Notes: generated by a model not told the origin, from the letters alone. 64,000 bases of DNA from Actinomycetota bacterium (GCA_027315345.1 DAHUYE010000049.1:1-64000); one strand, 5' to 3'. Positions 35,986-45,151 are shown, counted from the stretch's first letter. Numbers and translations: made by a program.

Positions 35986-36732
35986 TCAGGCGGCCGCCCC
36001 GGCCCTGAAGCCCGAGGTCCAATGGCGCCCCCCGTCGTCTCCGACCACCAGCGCCTCGTATCCATCGATGGCCTCGACCATCTCCAGGCCGGCCTCGGCT
36101 CCGGCCACCGCCGCTGCCGTGGCCAGGGCGTCGGCCAACCAAAGACGGGGGCCGACCACGGTGGCGGCCCGCACGCCGGCGGCCGGGAGGCCCGAAGCCG
36201 GACTTATCAAGTGAGGACCGCGCTGGTAGGTGCCCGAGGTGGCCACCGCCGGCCAGCCCTCCACCACCAGAGCGATCCGGCTGACATCGAAGGGGTCCTC
36301 CAGCCCGACCCGCCAGGCCCTCTCCGGGGAGGGCCGGCCGAAACAGGCGATATCCCCGGCCCCGTTGACCATGGCCGCCTCCGCCCCGGCCCGGCGCAGG
36401 AGGTCGGCCGCCTGCTCCGTGGCCCAGCCCTTGACCAGGCCGGTGGGGTCGTAGCCTCCCGGCAGGCGCCAGGGGTCGAACCATCCACCGGTGACTCGGA
36501 GGGCTTCCAGACACAGCCGGTTGACCTCCTGAATCGGACCGGGGGCGCTGTCGATACCCGCCTCGCCCCGGCGGATGCGGCTTATCCAGCTGTCCTTGAT
36601 CCAGGTACTGAAGTCCCGGTCCACCTGATGCAGGAAGTCACAGGCGGCCTGGGTGGCCGCGGCGTCCCCGCCCTTGACGGTGAAGGAGAAGACGGTTCCC
36701 ATCACCTCCTCGGCCCGGCGCTCAACGGTCAT
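35986..36732 (-). CDS. apbE: FAD:protein FMN transferase (ApbE family)
   Basis: A 248-residue ApbE-type protein. YDPTGLVKGWATEQAADLL, VNGAGDIACFG and VATSGTYQRGPHLISPASG are the FAD- and metal-site segments, and LWLADALATAAAVAG is the conserved end. It has no lipobox or signal, so it would act in the cytosol, unlike the exported NqrC/RnfG-flavinylating form. It is slightly shorter than usual (~300). It would attach FMN to a Thr/Ser of a partner protein, none of which is obvious in the window. Confidence 0.87.
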   Translation of the reverse strand: MTVERRAEEVMGTVFSFTVKGGDAAATQAACDFLHQVDRDFSTWIKDSWISRIRRGEAGIDSAPGPIQEVNRLCLEALRVTGGWFDPWRLPGGYDPTGLVKGWATEQAADLLRRAGAEAAMVNGAGDIACFGRPSPERAWRVGLEDPFDVSRIALVVEGWPAVATSGTYQRGPHLISPASGLPAAGVRAATVVGPRLWLADALATAAAVAGAEAGLEMVEAIDGYEALVVGDDGGRHWTSGFRAGAAA

Positions 36733-36763
36733 CAGGATCTGACATCCCCCTCATTGACTACCT

Positions 36764-37225
36764 CTAGGCCCCCTGGGCTTGGGCGGTCAGCAGCTTGTCC
36801 ACGATCCGGCCCAACTCGGCCAACTCGGTGTCGTTGAGAGCGGAAAACCACGTCGGCGGCTGGTCCAGCACCTTGCGCACCTGTACGTAGGTCTGCTCCC
36901 CCAACGGGGTCAGGGCCACCACCTTCACCCGGCGGTCGGCGGGGTGGACCCGGCGTTCCCCCAGGCCGGCCCCCTCCAGGCCGTCCACCAGTGAAGTCAC
37001 ATAGGAGGGGTCGCAGCGGAAGCGGTCGGCCAACTCCTTCATGGCCAGGGGCTCGCCTTCCCCCACGGCCAGGAGGGCCTTGAGTACGGCCGGGGTCACC
37101 CCCGCCGATTCGGCCGCGTCGTAGTGGCGGCGCTGTCCTTCGCGCTCGACCACCAGCTTGTAGACGGCCCGCCAGGCCGCCTGTGTCCGACCCCCCGGAT
37201 CGGTGTCACCAATGTCACTTGACAT
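36764..37225 (-). CDS. MarR-family regulator
   Basis: A 153-residue winged-helix regulator. LAVGEGEPLAMKELADRFRCDPSYVTSLVDGLEGAGL is the helix-turn-helix region (shown in pieces: MKELADRFRC, PSYVTSLVDGL), and RRVHPADRRVKVVALTPLG-like wing carries the DRR motif. It is divergent from a DHA2 drug transporter and shares its promoter region, which holds three palindromes, one overlapping the marR start. It probably represses the transporter until a small aromatic or drug ligand binds. Confidence 0.88.
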   Translation of the reverse strand: MSSDIGDTDPGGRTQAAWRAVYKLVVEREGQRRHYDAAESAGVTPAVLKALLAVGEGEPLAMKELADRFRCDPSYVTSLVDGLEGAGLGERRVHPADRRVKVVALTPLGEQTYVQVRKVLDQPPTWFSALNDTELAELGRIVDKLLTAQAQGA

Positions 37226-37273
37226 TACTCGACCTTTGAGTATGGTTAACCAAGTCGTTGAGTGTTATCAACG
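37211..37273. promoter_or_regulatory. Three palindromes in the marR/DHA2 divergon
   Basis: AATGTCA-CT-TGACATT (37211-37226) overlaps the marR ATG. GGTTAACC (37244-37251) and CGTTGA-GTGTTA-TCAACG (37256-37273) lie toward the transporter. AT-rich flanks between them suit both promoters. They are candidate MarR operators; binding is inferred. Confidence 0.6.
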
Positions 37274-37294
37274 ATTGATAGGAGTGTAGATCTT

Positions 37295-38821
37295 GTGACA
37301 ACCCTTAACAACCCCCTCTCGGCCCCGGCTGCCACCGGTCGCCCGGTCCGGCCCGGGCTGGCCCTGGTGCTCATCAGCGCCGTCCAGTTGATGGTGATCC
37401 TCGACGGCACCATCGTCAACGTGGCCCTGCCCTCCATCCAGCGGGCCCTCCACTTCTCCGCCGCCGGCCTGGAATGGGTGGTGGCCGCCTACGCCCTGAC
37501 CTTCGGGGGACTGCTCCTGCTCGGGGGCCGCAGCGGTGACCTGTTCGGGAGGCGGAGGATGTTCACCATAGGGGTGGGCATCTTCGCCCTCGCCTCCCTC
37601 CTCGGGGGCCTGGCCCCGAACTCGGCCCTGCTCATCGTGGCCCGCATGCTCCAGGGCGTCGGCGGGGCCATTGCGTCGCCCACCGCCCTGGCCCTGATCC
37701 AGAACACTTTTCCGGAGGGCCGGGAGCGGGCCCGGGCCATGGGTGTGTACGCGGCCATGTCCGGCGCCGGGGGCTCCCTCGGCCTGCTGCTCGGCGGCGT
37801 TCTGACCGATCTCGTCTCCTGGCGCTGGGTCATGTTCGTCAACGTGCCCATCGGCGTCCTGGTGGCCCTGGCCGCCCCCCGCTTCCTACCTGAGAACGAG
37901 ACCCGGCCCGGGCGCCTCGATCTCCCCGGCGCCGTATCCGTGACGGCCGGGATGACCGCGGTCGTCTACGGCTTCACCCGGGCGGCCACGGCCGGGTGGT
38001 CGGACCCGCTGACCATGGCCAGCCTGGGCCTCGGCCTGGTCCTTCTCGGCGTCTTCCTGCGCATCGAGGCCACCAGCCCCCATGCCCTCATGCCGCTGCG
38101 CATCCTGGCCGACCGCACCCGTTCCGGCGCCTACCTGGTCATGCTGGGCCTGGCCGCCGGGATGTTCGGGGCCTTCTTCTTCCTGAGCCAGTACGTCCAG
38201 GACGTCCTCGGCTACAGCCCCCTCAAGGCCGGCTTCGCCTTTCTCCCCATGACGGTCGGCATCGGCGTGACCGCCAACGTGCTGGCCCGCACCGTCGGGC
38301 GGATCGGCACCCGACGGCCCATGATCATCGGGCCGGCCCTGGGCGCCGCCGGGCTGTTCTGGCTCTCCTTCGCCCGGGTGGGCTCGGGCTACCTGTCCAT
38401 CCTGGGACCGGTCGTGCTCATCGCCCTGGGCATGGGCACCACCTTCCTGCCCCTGACCCTGACCGTCATGTCCAAGGTGGAGCGCAGCGAGGCCGGCCTG
38501 GCCTCGGCACTCCTAAACGCGGCGCAGCAGATCGGCGGTTCCCTCGGGCTGTCGGTGGTGGTGACGGTGGCCGCCAGCGTCACCGCCGCCCGGCGGGTGG
38601 TCCTGACCCACGCCGCCGGCGCCCTGGCCGGACAGCCAGGGGTGGCCCGGGGCATCGCCCATCAGGCCGTCACCAGCGGTTACGACGCCGGCTTCCGGGT
38701 GGCTTCGGTCATCGCCTTGGCCGCCTTCCTGGTGGCGGCCCTGGTGATCCGGGACCGTCGTTCTTCAGTGGAGCCCGATGAGTTGGAGCAGGCCGAGGTC
38801 GAGTTCGACTTCGCCGCCTGA
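37295..38821 (+). CDS. DHA2-type (EmrB/QacA) MFS drug transporter
   Basis: A 508-residue protein with fourteen predicted helices. Landmarks: QLMVILDGTIVNVALPSI in helix 1 (the DHA2 D-x-T-x-V-N-V-A-L-P motif), GGRSGDLFGRRRMF (motif A), ARMLQGVGGAIASPTAL (motif C-like), and GLLLGGVLTDLVSWRWVMFVNVP. It exports drugs or other hydrophobic compounds with protons. The GTG at 37295 is preceded by AGGAG; the earlier in-frame start at 37262 falls within the operator palindrome. The MarR gene lies divergently. Confidence 0.93.
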   Translation: MTTLNNPLSAPAATGRPVRPGLALVLISAVQLMVILDGTIVNVALPSIQRALHFSAAGLEWVVAAYALTFGGLLLLGGRSGDLFGRRRMFTIGVGIFALASLLGGLAPNSALLIVARMLQGVGGAIASPTALALIQNTFPEGRERARAMGVYAAMSGAGGSLGLLLGGVLTDLVSWRWVMFVNVPIGVLVALAAPRFLPENETRPGRLDLPGAVSVTAGMTAVVYGFTRAATAGWSDPLTMASLGLGLVLLGVFLRIEATSPHALMPLRILADRTRSGAYLVMLGLAAGMFGAFFFLSQYVQDVLGYSPLKAGFAFLPMTVGIGVTANVLARTVGRIGTRRPMIIGPALGAAGLFWLSFARVGSGYLSILGPVVLIALGMGTTFLPLTLTVMSKVERSEAGLASALLNAAQQIGGSLGLSVVVTVAASVTAARRVVLTHAAGALAGQPGVARGIAHQAVTSGYDAGFRVASVIALAAFLVAALVIRDRRSSVEPDELEQAEVEFDFAA

Positions 38822-38827
38822 GCCGGC

Positions 38828-38849
38828 GGGCGGGCGGGCGGGCGGTGGG
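38828..38849 (+). other. G-quadruplex-capable GGGC run
   Basis: Five GGG runs separated by one C or a short GGT-type gap (38828-38849) lie in the short gap between the DHA2 gene and the convergent ABC-2 permease gene. The run can form a G-quadruplex on the plus strand and may act in transcription termination, or it is simply a slippage tract. Confidence 0.5.
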
Positions 38850-38857
38850 TATTGGTC

Positions 38858-39688
38858 CTAGGCGTCTCGGTGGCTCAGCACCCAGGCGCCCAGGGCCACC
38901 GCCGCCGCCGCCCACAGGCAGAACACGGCGAAGCCCGTCCAGGCCGCCAGGGTGGACGGGTCGCGCAAGACGGCGAAGACATTCCCCCCCGCCTCACTCG
39001 GTAGATACGGAACGATCCACTGCTGCCAGGACGAAGGCAGGGCGCGGGCCAGTCCCGGGAGCACCAGCAGGAGCCCGAAGAGGGTGGCGATGCCTCCGGC
39101 CGTGTTACGGATGGCGAAGCCCAGTCCGGCCGCGAAAATCCCCACCACGGTGAGATAGAGGGCGACTCCGATCACACACCGCAGGGCATCGGGAGCAGAC
39201 AGGGACACTCCGTGGGTGCCCAGCAGAGCCTGGCCGCCCAGGAATGAGGCGAAGGCCGCCACCAGGGCCGCCCCGAAGGTCACCACCGCGTAAACGCCCA
39301 GCTTGGCCCACAGCACGGGCAGCCGCTTGGGCACGGCGCCCAGGGTGGAGCGGATCATCCCGGTGCCGTATTCCCCGGTGACGGTGAGGACGCCCAGGAC
39401 GCCGATGGCCAGTTGGGCCAGGAAGGCACCGGTGAGGCTCCGGTTGACCGGGTCGAAGGTCAGCCGTTCGATGGGATCCATATGCGTCCAGCGGTTGTTG
39501 GTGGCCCAGGAGATGAGCAGCCCGATCCCGACCATCCCAGCCACTCCGGCGCCCAGGGTGATCCAGGAGGAGCGCAGGGTTCGGAACTTGATCCACTCGG
39601 ATCGGATGACACGGGCCTGGGTGACACGGACGCGGGTCGGAGCCGGCTGGGGGGCCGAGACGGGGACGGAGGTGACGGCGGCGGTCAT
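38858..39688 (-). CDS. ABC-2 type exporter permease
   Basis: A 276-residue membrane protein. After a Pro-rich N-terminus comes VIRSEWIKFRTLRSSWITLG, the usual opening of actinobacterial ABC-2 permeases, then six helices. It follows the ATPase gene with a four-base overlap (ATGA), so it forms an exporter with it. Such BcrAB-like pairs move peptides, antibiotics or lipids; no substrate is seen. Confidence 0.88.
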   Translation of the reverse strand: MTAAVTSVPVSAPQPAPTRVRVTQARVIRSEWIKFRTLRSSWITLGAGVAGMVGIGLLISWATNNRWTHMDPIERLTFDPVNRSLTGAFLAQLAIGVLGVLTVTGEYGTGMIRSTLGAVPKRLPVLWAKLGVYAVVTFGAALVAAFASFLGGQALLGTHGVSLSAPDALRCVIGVALYLTVVGIFAAGLGFAIRNTAGGIATLFGLLLVLPGLARALPSSWQQWIVPYLPSEAGGNVFAVLRDPSTLAAWTGFAVFCLWAAAAVALGAWVLSHRDA

Positions 39689-40635
39689 ACCCGGCTCCGA
39701 TCCCGGGTCGGGCCGCCGGTCGAGGTGGCGGTGGCGTGGAACTCGACGTCGTCCGCGGTCATCTCCATGAAGGCCTCCTCCAGCGAGGCCTGCTGGGGCA
39801 CCAGTTCATGCAGGACGATCCGCTCGGCCAGGGCGATCTCCCCGATGCGGGCCGAGGCCAGACCCTCCACCTCCAGAAGATCCGGGCCCGCCGTGGTCAC
39901 CTTCACGTCCGGGCCGGCCAGGGCCGTCTGCAGCCGGGCCGCATCCGGGGTGCGCACCGTGACCCGGTTGGACGAGGCTGAGCGGATGATCTCGGCGGTC
40001 GGACTGTCGGCCAGCAGGCGGCCCCGGCCGATCACGATGACATGGTCGGCGGTCACCGCCATCTCGCTCATCAGATGGGAGGAGACGAAGACGGTGCAGC
40101 CCTGGGCGGCCTTGTACTTGAGCAGGTCCCGGACCCAGCGCACCCCCTCGGGGTCCAGGCCGTTGACCGGCTCGTCCAGCACCAGCACGGACGGCTCGCC
40201 CAGGAGGGCGGAAGCGATCCCCAGGCGCTGGCCCATGCCCAGGGAGAATCCCCCGGCCCGCTTGGTGGCCACGTCGGTCAGGCCGACCAGATCGATCATC
40301 TCGTCCACCCTGGAGGTGGGGATGCCATGGGTGGCGGCCAGGACGCGCAGGTGGTTCCGGGCCGTGCGGGAGGTGTGGACGGCCTTGGCCTCCAGGAGGG
40401 CGCCGACCTGGCGGAGGGGGTCAGGGTGTTCGGCGTAGGGGCGGCCGTTGACCGTGACCCGTCCGGCGGTGGGCCGATCCAGGCCGATGATCATCCGCAT
40501 GGTGGTCGACTTACCGGCCCCGTTGGGCCCGAGGAAGCCGGTGACCATACCGGGCCGCACGTCGAAGCTGAGCGAGTCGACCGCCAGTTTGGGCCCGAAG
40601 CGCTTGGTGAGTTCTCTGATCTCGATCACGGGCAA
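39685..40635 (-). CDS. ABC exporter ATPase (BcrA/CcmA type)
   Basis: A 316-residue ATPase. Walker A GPNGAGKS near residue 36, the Q-loop region GALLEAKAVH, signature FSLGMGQRLGIA, Walker B VLVLDEPVNGLDP and H-loop SSHLMSEM. The ~90-residue C-terminal domain (TVRTPDAARLQTAL, QASLEEAFMEM) is typical of BcrA-like proteins. TTG 40635 and GTG 40629 are both possible starts after AGGAAAG. It pairs with the ABC-2 permease. Confidence 0.9.
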   Translation of the reverse strand: MPVIEIRELTKRFGPKLAVDSLSFDVRPGMVTGFLGPNGAGKSTTMRMIIGLDRPTAGRVTVNGRPYAEHPDPLRQVGALLEAKAVHTSRTARNHLRVLAATHGIPTSRVDEMIDLVGLTDVATKRAGGFSLGMGQRLGIASALLGEPSVLVLDEPVNGLDPEGVRWVRDLLKYKAAQGCTVFVSSHLMSEMAVTADHVIVIGRGRLLADSPTAEIIRSASSNRVTVRTPDAARLQTALAGPDVKVTTAGPDLLEVEGLASARIGEIALAERIVLHELVPQQASLEEAFMEMTADDVEFHATATSTGGPTRDRSRV

Positions 40636-40814
40636 CCCGCTTTCCTAACTACAACTCCCGACAGCCTACGAGGGCCGGGGACGCCAGAGTCTGCGGCTGC
40701 GGACAGACCGCCGGGGCCGGCGCCGACCGTGCCGGCACATGACTTTGAACACCCGGCGGTTTTTTATTACAGAGTGGTTAAGGAACGAACGGTTTTTATC
40801 GGGGGAGGCCGGCC

Positions 40815-41588
40815 TTGAGCGACGCTTCAGAGGGTCCCGGCTGGTGGATGGCCTCGGACGGTAAGTGGTATCCGCCCCACCTCCATCCCCACCTACCTCC
40901 GCCCCCGCCCGGCCCGGCCGGCGCCGTCCCAACCGCTCCACCCCCCGAGGGCGAGCCCCTGGCTGCGCCTCCACCCCGGACCGGCTACCCGCCCGGTTAC
41001 GGGCCCCCGCCCGGTTACTGGCCCCCGCCCACCTACTGGCCCCCTCCCACGCCGTTGCCGATGGGCTGGAGCGGGCCCCGTGCCTCCACCGAACCGATCG
41101 ACCCCGTCATCCACCAACCCCTGGCGCCGTGGTGGAAGCGGCTGGTGGCCTTCATGATCGACGGGCTGATGCTCGGCCTCGGCCTGTCCATCCTGAGCGC
41201 TATCGCCGGCGCCGCCCTCGGCCGCGGCGCCTCCTCCTCGGGGTACACCAGTGGCACCCCGATCTCGCCCGGAGCCCTGGTGGGCGCCTTGGTAGTCCTC
41301 TTCTTCCTGGCCTCCGTGCCCCTGTCCTTCTATTACGGCTTCACCAACGGCTCCAAACGGGGCCAGTCGGTGGGCAAGATGGCCGTGGGGATAGCCGTGC
41401 GGGATGCGCGCACGGGCCAGCCCATCGGCTTCTGGCGGGCCTTCGGCCGCTACTGGATCACAGTCGTCTTCGGCGTTGGCCTCTATATCCCTTACGTGCT
41501 CGACTCGCTCAGCCCGCTCTGGGACCGCCGCCGGCAGTCCTGGCACGACAAAGTGGCCCGCTCCGTGGTCATCGACCTCCGGCCCTAA
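40815..41588 (+). CDS. RDD-family membrane protein
   Basis: A 257-residue protein opening with GWWMASDGKWYPP, a short N-terminal module common in Acidimicrobiia-type actinobacteria, then a long Pro/Gly-rich stretch. From residue ~108 there is an RDD domain: PWWKRLVAFMIDGLMLGLGL, SKRGQSVGKMAVGIAVRD and WDRRRQSWHDKVARSVVI. RDD proteins have unknown or ion-related transport roles. TTG start with GGAGG upstream. Upstream, two CGGTTTTT(T)AT runs at 40759 and 40789 give an AT-rich promoter. Confidence 0.85.
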   Translation: MSDASEGPGWWMASDGKWYPPHLHPHLPPPPPGPAGAVPTAPPPEGEPLAAPPPRTGYPPGYGPPPGYWPPPTYWPPPTPLPMGWSGPRASTEPIDPVIHQPLAPWWKRLVAFMIDGLMLGLGLSILSAIAGAALGRGASSSGYTSGTPISPGALVGALVVLFFLASVPLSFYYGFTNGSKRGQSVGKMAVGIAVRDARTGQPIGFWRAFGRYWITVVFGVGLYIPYVLDSLSPLWDRRRQSWHDKVARSVVIDLRP

Positions 41589-41597
41589 CCGGTTTCG

Positions 41598-42524
41598 GTG
41601 AGTTCGCACACCCCGTCCGGTTCCGGCGGCTCGGCCGGCGCCGGCGCCGCGGCCAGCGCCCGGCCGGGTTGGTATCCCGACCCGTGGCGGGTGGCGCCGC
41701 ACCGTTGGTGGGACGGCGGGGGGTGGACGCCCATCCTGCGGGGTCCCTACGGGGAAGCCTGGCCGGCCGTCACCTACCCGGCCGGGCCGATCCCCCGACC
41801 CCCGTTCCAACCCAAGGGGCCCGGCATCCAGGGCGGCGGCGTGGCGGCGGTGGGAGCGGCCATCGGTTACGCGCTGAGTAGCACAGTGGCGGTCAGCTTC
41901 GCCGTGGCGTCTTCGGGGCGGGCGGACCTGAGCGACCCGTGGCTGCTGTTGACCAGTCAGACGGCGCTGTGGATCGGATTCGTCGGGGCCGTGGTGGTGG
42001 CGTCACGAAAGAACGGAAGCTCGAGTCTGGCCGCCGACTACGGCCTGTCCTGGCCCCGGCTGTCCGACCTGGGTCTCGGCCTGGGCGGAGGGGCGATCGG
42101 ACGCATGATCCCGACGCTGTTGGCCTTGCTGTTGGCCCTGGCCGGCGGTCTCAGCAACGCCGGAGCCCGGACGGCTCCGACCATCCTGGGCGCCCGGCCC
42201 CGGGGTGACCTGGGCTGGGCGGTGGTGGTCGTTCTGGCCGTGGTCGGTGCGCCGCTGGTGGAAGAACTGCTGTTCCGCGGACTGATCCAGGGCGCCTTCA
42301 CCCGGCGGACCGGCGCCGTACCGGCCATCTTCATCACCGCCCTCATCTTCTCCTTCGCCCACATCTTCAACGAGGGGCCGGCGGCGCCCCTTCTGATCTT
42401 TCCTTCCGGGGTGATCCTGGGCTACCTCCGCTATCGCACCGGTCGTCTGGCCGCCGGCATGATCGCCCATGCCACCTTCAACGCCAGCCTGTTCGTGGTT
42501 CTGCTCATCCCGGTTCTGCGCTGA
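41598..42524 (+). CDS. DUF2510-CPBP membrane protease
   Basis: A 308-residue protein. The N-terminus has PGWYPDPWRVAPHRWWDGGGWT, a DUF2510 module. The C-terminal half is a CPBP (Abi/Rce1) intramembrane protease: VEELLFRGLIQGAF (EExxxR), SFAHIFNEG and HATFNASLF, giving the Glu, His and His/Asn catalytic set. The GTG start is nine bases after the RDD stop, so they form an operon. The substrate is unknown; some relatives process bacteriocin or prenylated peptides. Confidence 0.87.
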   Translation: MSSHTPSGSGGSAGAGAAASARPGWYPDPWRVAPHRWWDGGGWTPILRGPYGEAWPAVTYPAGPIPRPPFQPKGPGIQGGGVAAVGAAIGYALSSTVAVSFAVASSGRADLSDPWLLLTSQTALWIGFVGAVVVASRKNGSSSLAADYGLSWPRLSDLGLGLGGGAIGRMIPTLLALLLALAGGLSNAGARTAPTILGARPRGDLGWAVVVVLAVVGAPLVEELLFRGLIQGAFTRRTGAVPAIFITALIFSFAHIFNEGPAAPLLIFPSGVILGYLRYRTGRLAAGMIAHATFNASLFVVLLIPVLR

Positions 42525-42559
42525 GTCGATCTTGCGCAAGGGGGCGTAGCGTCCAACCG

Positions 42560-43144
42560 GTGGCACCGAAGAAGAAGGCTCGACCGGTCGGGCTGCTGCT
42601 CGCTCCGGGCGCCGGCGCCGGGTCCGATCAACCTTCGCTGGTGGCCATAGACCATGCCGTCACCGCCGCCGGCCTGACCGTGGCCCGCATCGACTTTCCC
42701 TACCGGCTAGCCGGCCGTTCCCGCCCCGATCAACCCGCCGTTCTGGAGCAGACCATCCGGAGCGGGGCCGGCTCGCTGGCGGAGCGCCTCGGAGTGGGCG
42801 CGGACGGACTACTGCTGGGTGGCCGGTCCATGGGCGGTCGCATCTGCTCCCAAGTGGTGGCGGCCGGCCTGCCCGCCGCCGGTCTGGTTCTGATCAGCTA
42901 CCCGCTCCACCCGCCGGGACGGCCGGAGAAGCTGCGGACGGGCCACTTCGCCGGCTTGGACGTGCCCTGTCTGTTCGTCTCCGGGACCCGGGACGCCTTC
43001 GGAGCTCCTGAGGAGTTGACCGCCGCCACCTCCGCCATCCCCGGGCCGGTGACCCATGTCTGGCTCGAGGGCGGAGACCACAGCCTGCGCCGGCGGGACA
43101 CCGCCGTGGCCGAGGCGGTGGTGGCGTGGCTGGACGCCGTATGA
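42560..43144 (+). CDS. Small alpha/beta hydrolase (KANL3/Tex30-like)
   Basis: A 194-residue hydrolase of the dienelactone-hydrolase-like KANL3/Tex30 group. GRSMGGRICSQV carries the nucleophile Ser (GxSxGG) near residue 94. The acid is probably the Asp in SGTRDAFGAPEE and the base the His in EGGDHSLRRR. GTG start; GGAG-like upstream. No lid domain is present. The substrate is not evident. Confidence 0.87.
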   Translation: MAPKKKARPVGLLLAPGAGAGSDQPSLVAIDHAVTAAGLTVARIDFPYRLAGRSRPDQPAVLEQTIRSGAGSLAERLGVGADGLLLGGRSMGGRICSQVVAAGLPAAGLVLISYPLHPPGRPEKLRTGHFAGLDVPCLFVSGTRDAFGAPEELTAATSAIPGPVTHVWLEGGDHSLRRRDTAVAEAVVAWLDAV

Positions 43145-43181
43145 ACCGCAGTTCCAACGCACCCTCGGGGCCGGAGGGTAT

Positions 43182-43319
43182 GTGGCCGCTGGCGGCCCGG
43201 CGCAGGATGGCCTCGTCGCCCTGGGACGCGGCCACCGACGCCCCGACCACCTGGTGCCGACCGGCCAACTCCTCCAGCCTCGACTGCAGGGTGATGCCCA
43301 GATCCTTGATTGTCGTCAC
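43182..43319 (-). pseudogene. Beta-lactamase/serine-hydrolase N-terminal remnant
   Basis: From a GTG at 43319 on the minus strand the first ~46 residues read LQSRLEELAGRHQVVGASVA and GDEAILRRAASGH, the characteristic opening of beta-lactamase-related (class C-like) hydrolases. No SxxK or later motif follows, and the frame runs into antisense of the alpha/beta hydrolase. The rest of the gene is missing. As with the Fur remnant, the break may be a deletion or an assembly join. Confidence 0.6.
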
Positions 43320-43441
43320 GTCGCCCCCGTCGGTCGGTCCTGACCCACAGGCTAAGGAGGCGGGCCTCCGCCTTCGGGGTGGAATCCGACGACGGGCCAG
43401 CGACCCCCTCGTCCATTCCTACGAACCAGCCTGTCGACCGG

Positions 43442-44338
43442 TCAAGCCTCGCTTCCGGAACCGGACAGGGGGCTGGCCAGGAAACCGGCGGTGATGAGGG
43501 CCTTGGAGAACTGCTCGGCACCCTCGGCGGAGGAGAATCCGAACTCCACGTCGTTGGTGAGCCGCACCCGCATCGGCGAAGCCGCCCCGTGCGGTTGCAC
43601 CCGTCCCAACGCCCAGTCGGCGACCACGGACCCGGAAGGGTCCAGGAGCAGCAGACGCTGGTTGGTCACCGCCGCGTTCGCGGTCAGCTTCCGGCCGGCC
43701 CCCACGTCGACCTCGGTCGCGGCGAAGGTGGTCACCAGCCACTCCTCCGCGCCCAACCAGCCTCCGGCCGGCAGGGCCACCGGCTCACGGGGCCTACCCG
43801 AAGCGCGGCCCGACCGGCGTCCTCCCGTCGCCGCAGGCGGGGTGGGTGCTCGCGGAACCCGGTCGGTCGGCGCGGGCGGAGCGGCGGGGGCCTCCGGAAG
43901 CAGGCCCGTCTCCGGAGGTGGGGACGGCGCCGGCGCTGCCCGCGGCTCGGGAGCGTCGGGGCGACCATGAAGGATCCCGGCCAGCTCGTACAAACGACGA
44001 CGCGGATGGGTCTGGCGCAGGACGACCCGGCCGTTGTGATCCTCGACCTCGAGATCGGCGGTCAGGACGCCGATCCTGGCCCGGAACCGCGTGATCTCCG
44101 GATAGGGCGAGCTTATGAGTATCTCGCTCCGGTGGATGAACAAAAGCCGCTCGGTGGTGGCGGCCACCAGACCTGAACGCCCCTCGAGGAAAGCCGTGGC
44201 GGCGCAGCGGACGGTCTCGCCCGGACGCAAGACGGCCCCAAGATGACTCAGGGCCCGACGGGCCCCGGCGGCGTGGCCGAGCCCGTAGTCCTCAGTTGGC
44301 CCGGCTGGGTCCGGAATCATGCCGGACCGAACTGGCAT
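43442..44338 (-). CDS. Two-domain PH-like hypothetical protein
   Basis: A 298-residue protein with two domains resembling bacterial PH (YokE-type) folds: residues ~30-120 (GETVRCAATAFLEGRSGLVAATTERLLFIHR) and ~195-290 (EEWLVTTFAATEVDVGAGRKLTANAAVTNQRLLLLD), both having the ATTERLLFI/AVTNQRLLLLD strand. A Pro/Ala/Arg-rich linker (~70 residues) joins them. The family binds lipids or peptides in other bacteria, but no function is known here. Start ATG 44338 or 44320. Confidence 0.7.
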   Translation of the reverse strand: MPVRSGMIPDPAGPTEDYGLGHAAGARRALSHLGAVLRPGETVRCAATAFLEGRSGLVAATTERLLFIHRSEILISSPYPEITRFRARIGVLTADLEVEDHNGRVVLRQTHPRRRLYELAGILHGRPDAPEPRAAPAPSPPPETGLLPEAPAAPPAPTDRVPRAPTPPAATGGRRSGRASGRPREPVALPAGGWLGAEEWLVTTFAATEVDVGAGRKLTANAAVTNQRLLLLDPSGSVVADWALGRVQPHGAASPMRVRLTNDVEFGFSSAEGAEQFSKALITAGFLASPLSGSGSEA

Positions 44339-44470
44339 TCACGGATGGCGCATCGGCTCATGGCTCGCTTCCAAGGCCGGCGCAGCCAGCAACTAGGCCT
44401 AGAGTGGTTCCGGATAGGCGACAGTTTCACAGAGAATCCACTGCCGCTTTGAATCGAGAGAGACAGGGCG

Positions 44471-45151
44471 ATGGGCTTCATTGGCGCTTACCTAGGGTTG
44501 GCCGTCCGCCGGCTTTTGGCCGCCTCGACCGGGGTCAAGCTGGGAGCGGTGGTCGTGGCGGTCGTCCTGACCTGCGCCGGGGTCGTCGGATTCGGAGGTT
44601 GGGGCACACCGACTGATCAATTCATCTTCCGGACCGGCACCCCCAAGATCATCCTCCCGGCCCGGTCGGACTCGAAGCCCGCGTCTCCGCCCAACATTTC
44701 GACCCCGGCCACCGGAAGGCCCCCCTTGCCGGTGACGACCTTGGGCAGCCGCCCCCCCGCCAGGAGTTTCCTGGCCGTGGCGGGACTGCCGAGCACCAGG
44801 CCCCAGGTCATGCCACCCAAGTCGGCCAACTCAGCCGGTTCTATCCGATCCACCCAATCCATCCAATCCACCCACCCGGCCAATTCCGGGACGTTCTCCG
44901 CCAGCTCCGGAGGCACCTTCCCCGCCAGCGCGGGCCAGGCGGGCACCCCTAGCTCCGCTCCAGCCGCCTCGCCGTCCCCGGCCCCGGCCTACTCGGGCAG
45001 CAATCCGGCGTCGGGGAGCGAGGGCGGGACCAAGACCTCCAGCAAGACCGACGGAGACCGCCAGAGCGGTGACCACAGCAATGGCCACCACAGCAATGGC
45101 CACCACAACCAGGATGGTGGCCCTGCTGGCAAGGGCGACCACAAGGACTGA
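44471..45151 (+). CDS. Low-complexity single-pass envelope protein
   Basis: A 226-residue protein with an N-terminal helix (VKLGAVVVAVVLTCAGVVGFGGWG) at about residues 22-45 and a long Ser/Thr/Pro/Asn-rich ectodomain with no cysteines. An Ile-Gln-Ser-Thr-His stretch (SIRSTQSIQSTHP) and a His-rich tail with two SNGHH repeats (HSNGHHSNGHHN) stand out; the tail could bind metal. Not recognised as a family. The TM helix anchors it with the tail outside. Confidence 0.6.
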   Translation: MGFIGAYLGLAVRRLLAASTGVKLGAVVVAVVLTCAGVVGFGGWGTPTDQFIFRTGTPKIILPARSDSKPASPPNISTPATGRPPLPVTTLGSRPPARSFLAVAGLPSTRPQVMPPKSANSAGSIRSTQSIQSTHPANSGTFSASSGGTFPASAGQAGTPSSAPAASPSPAPAYSGSNPASGSEGGTKTSSKTDGDRQSGDHSNGHHSNGHHNQDGGPAGKGDHKD

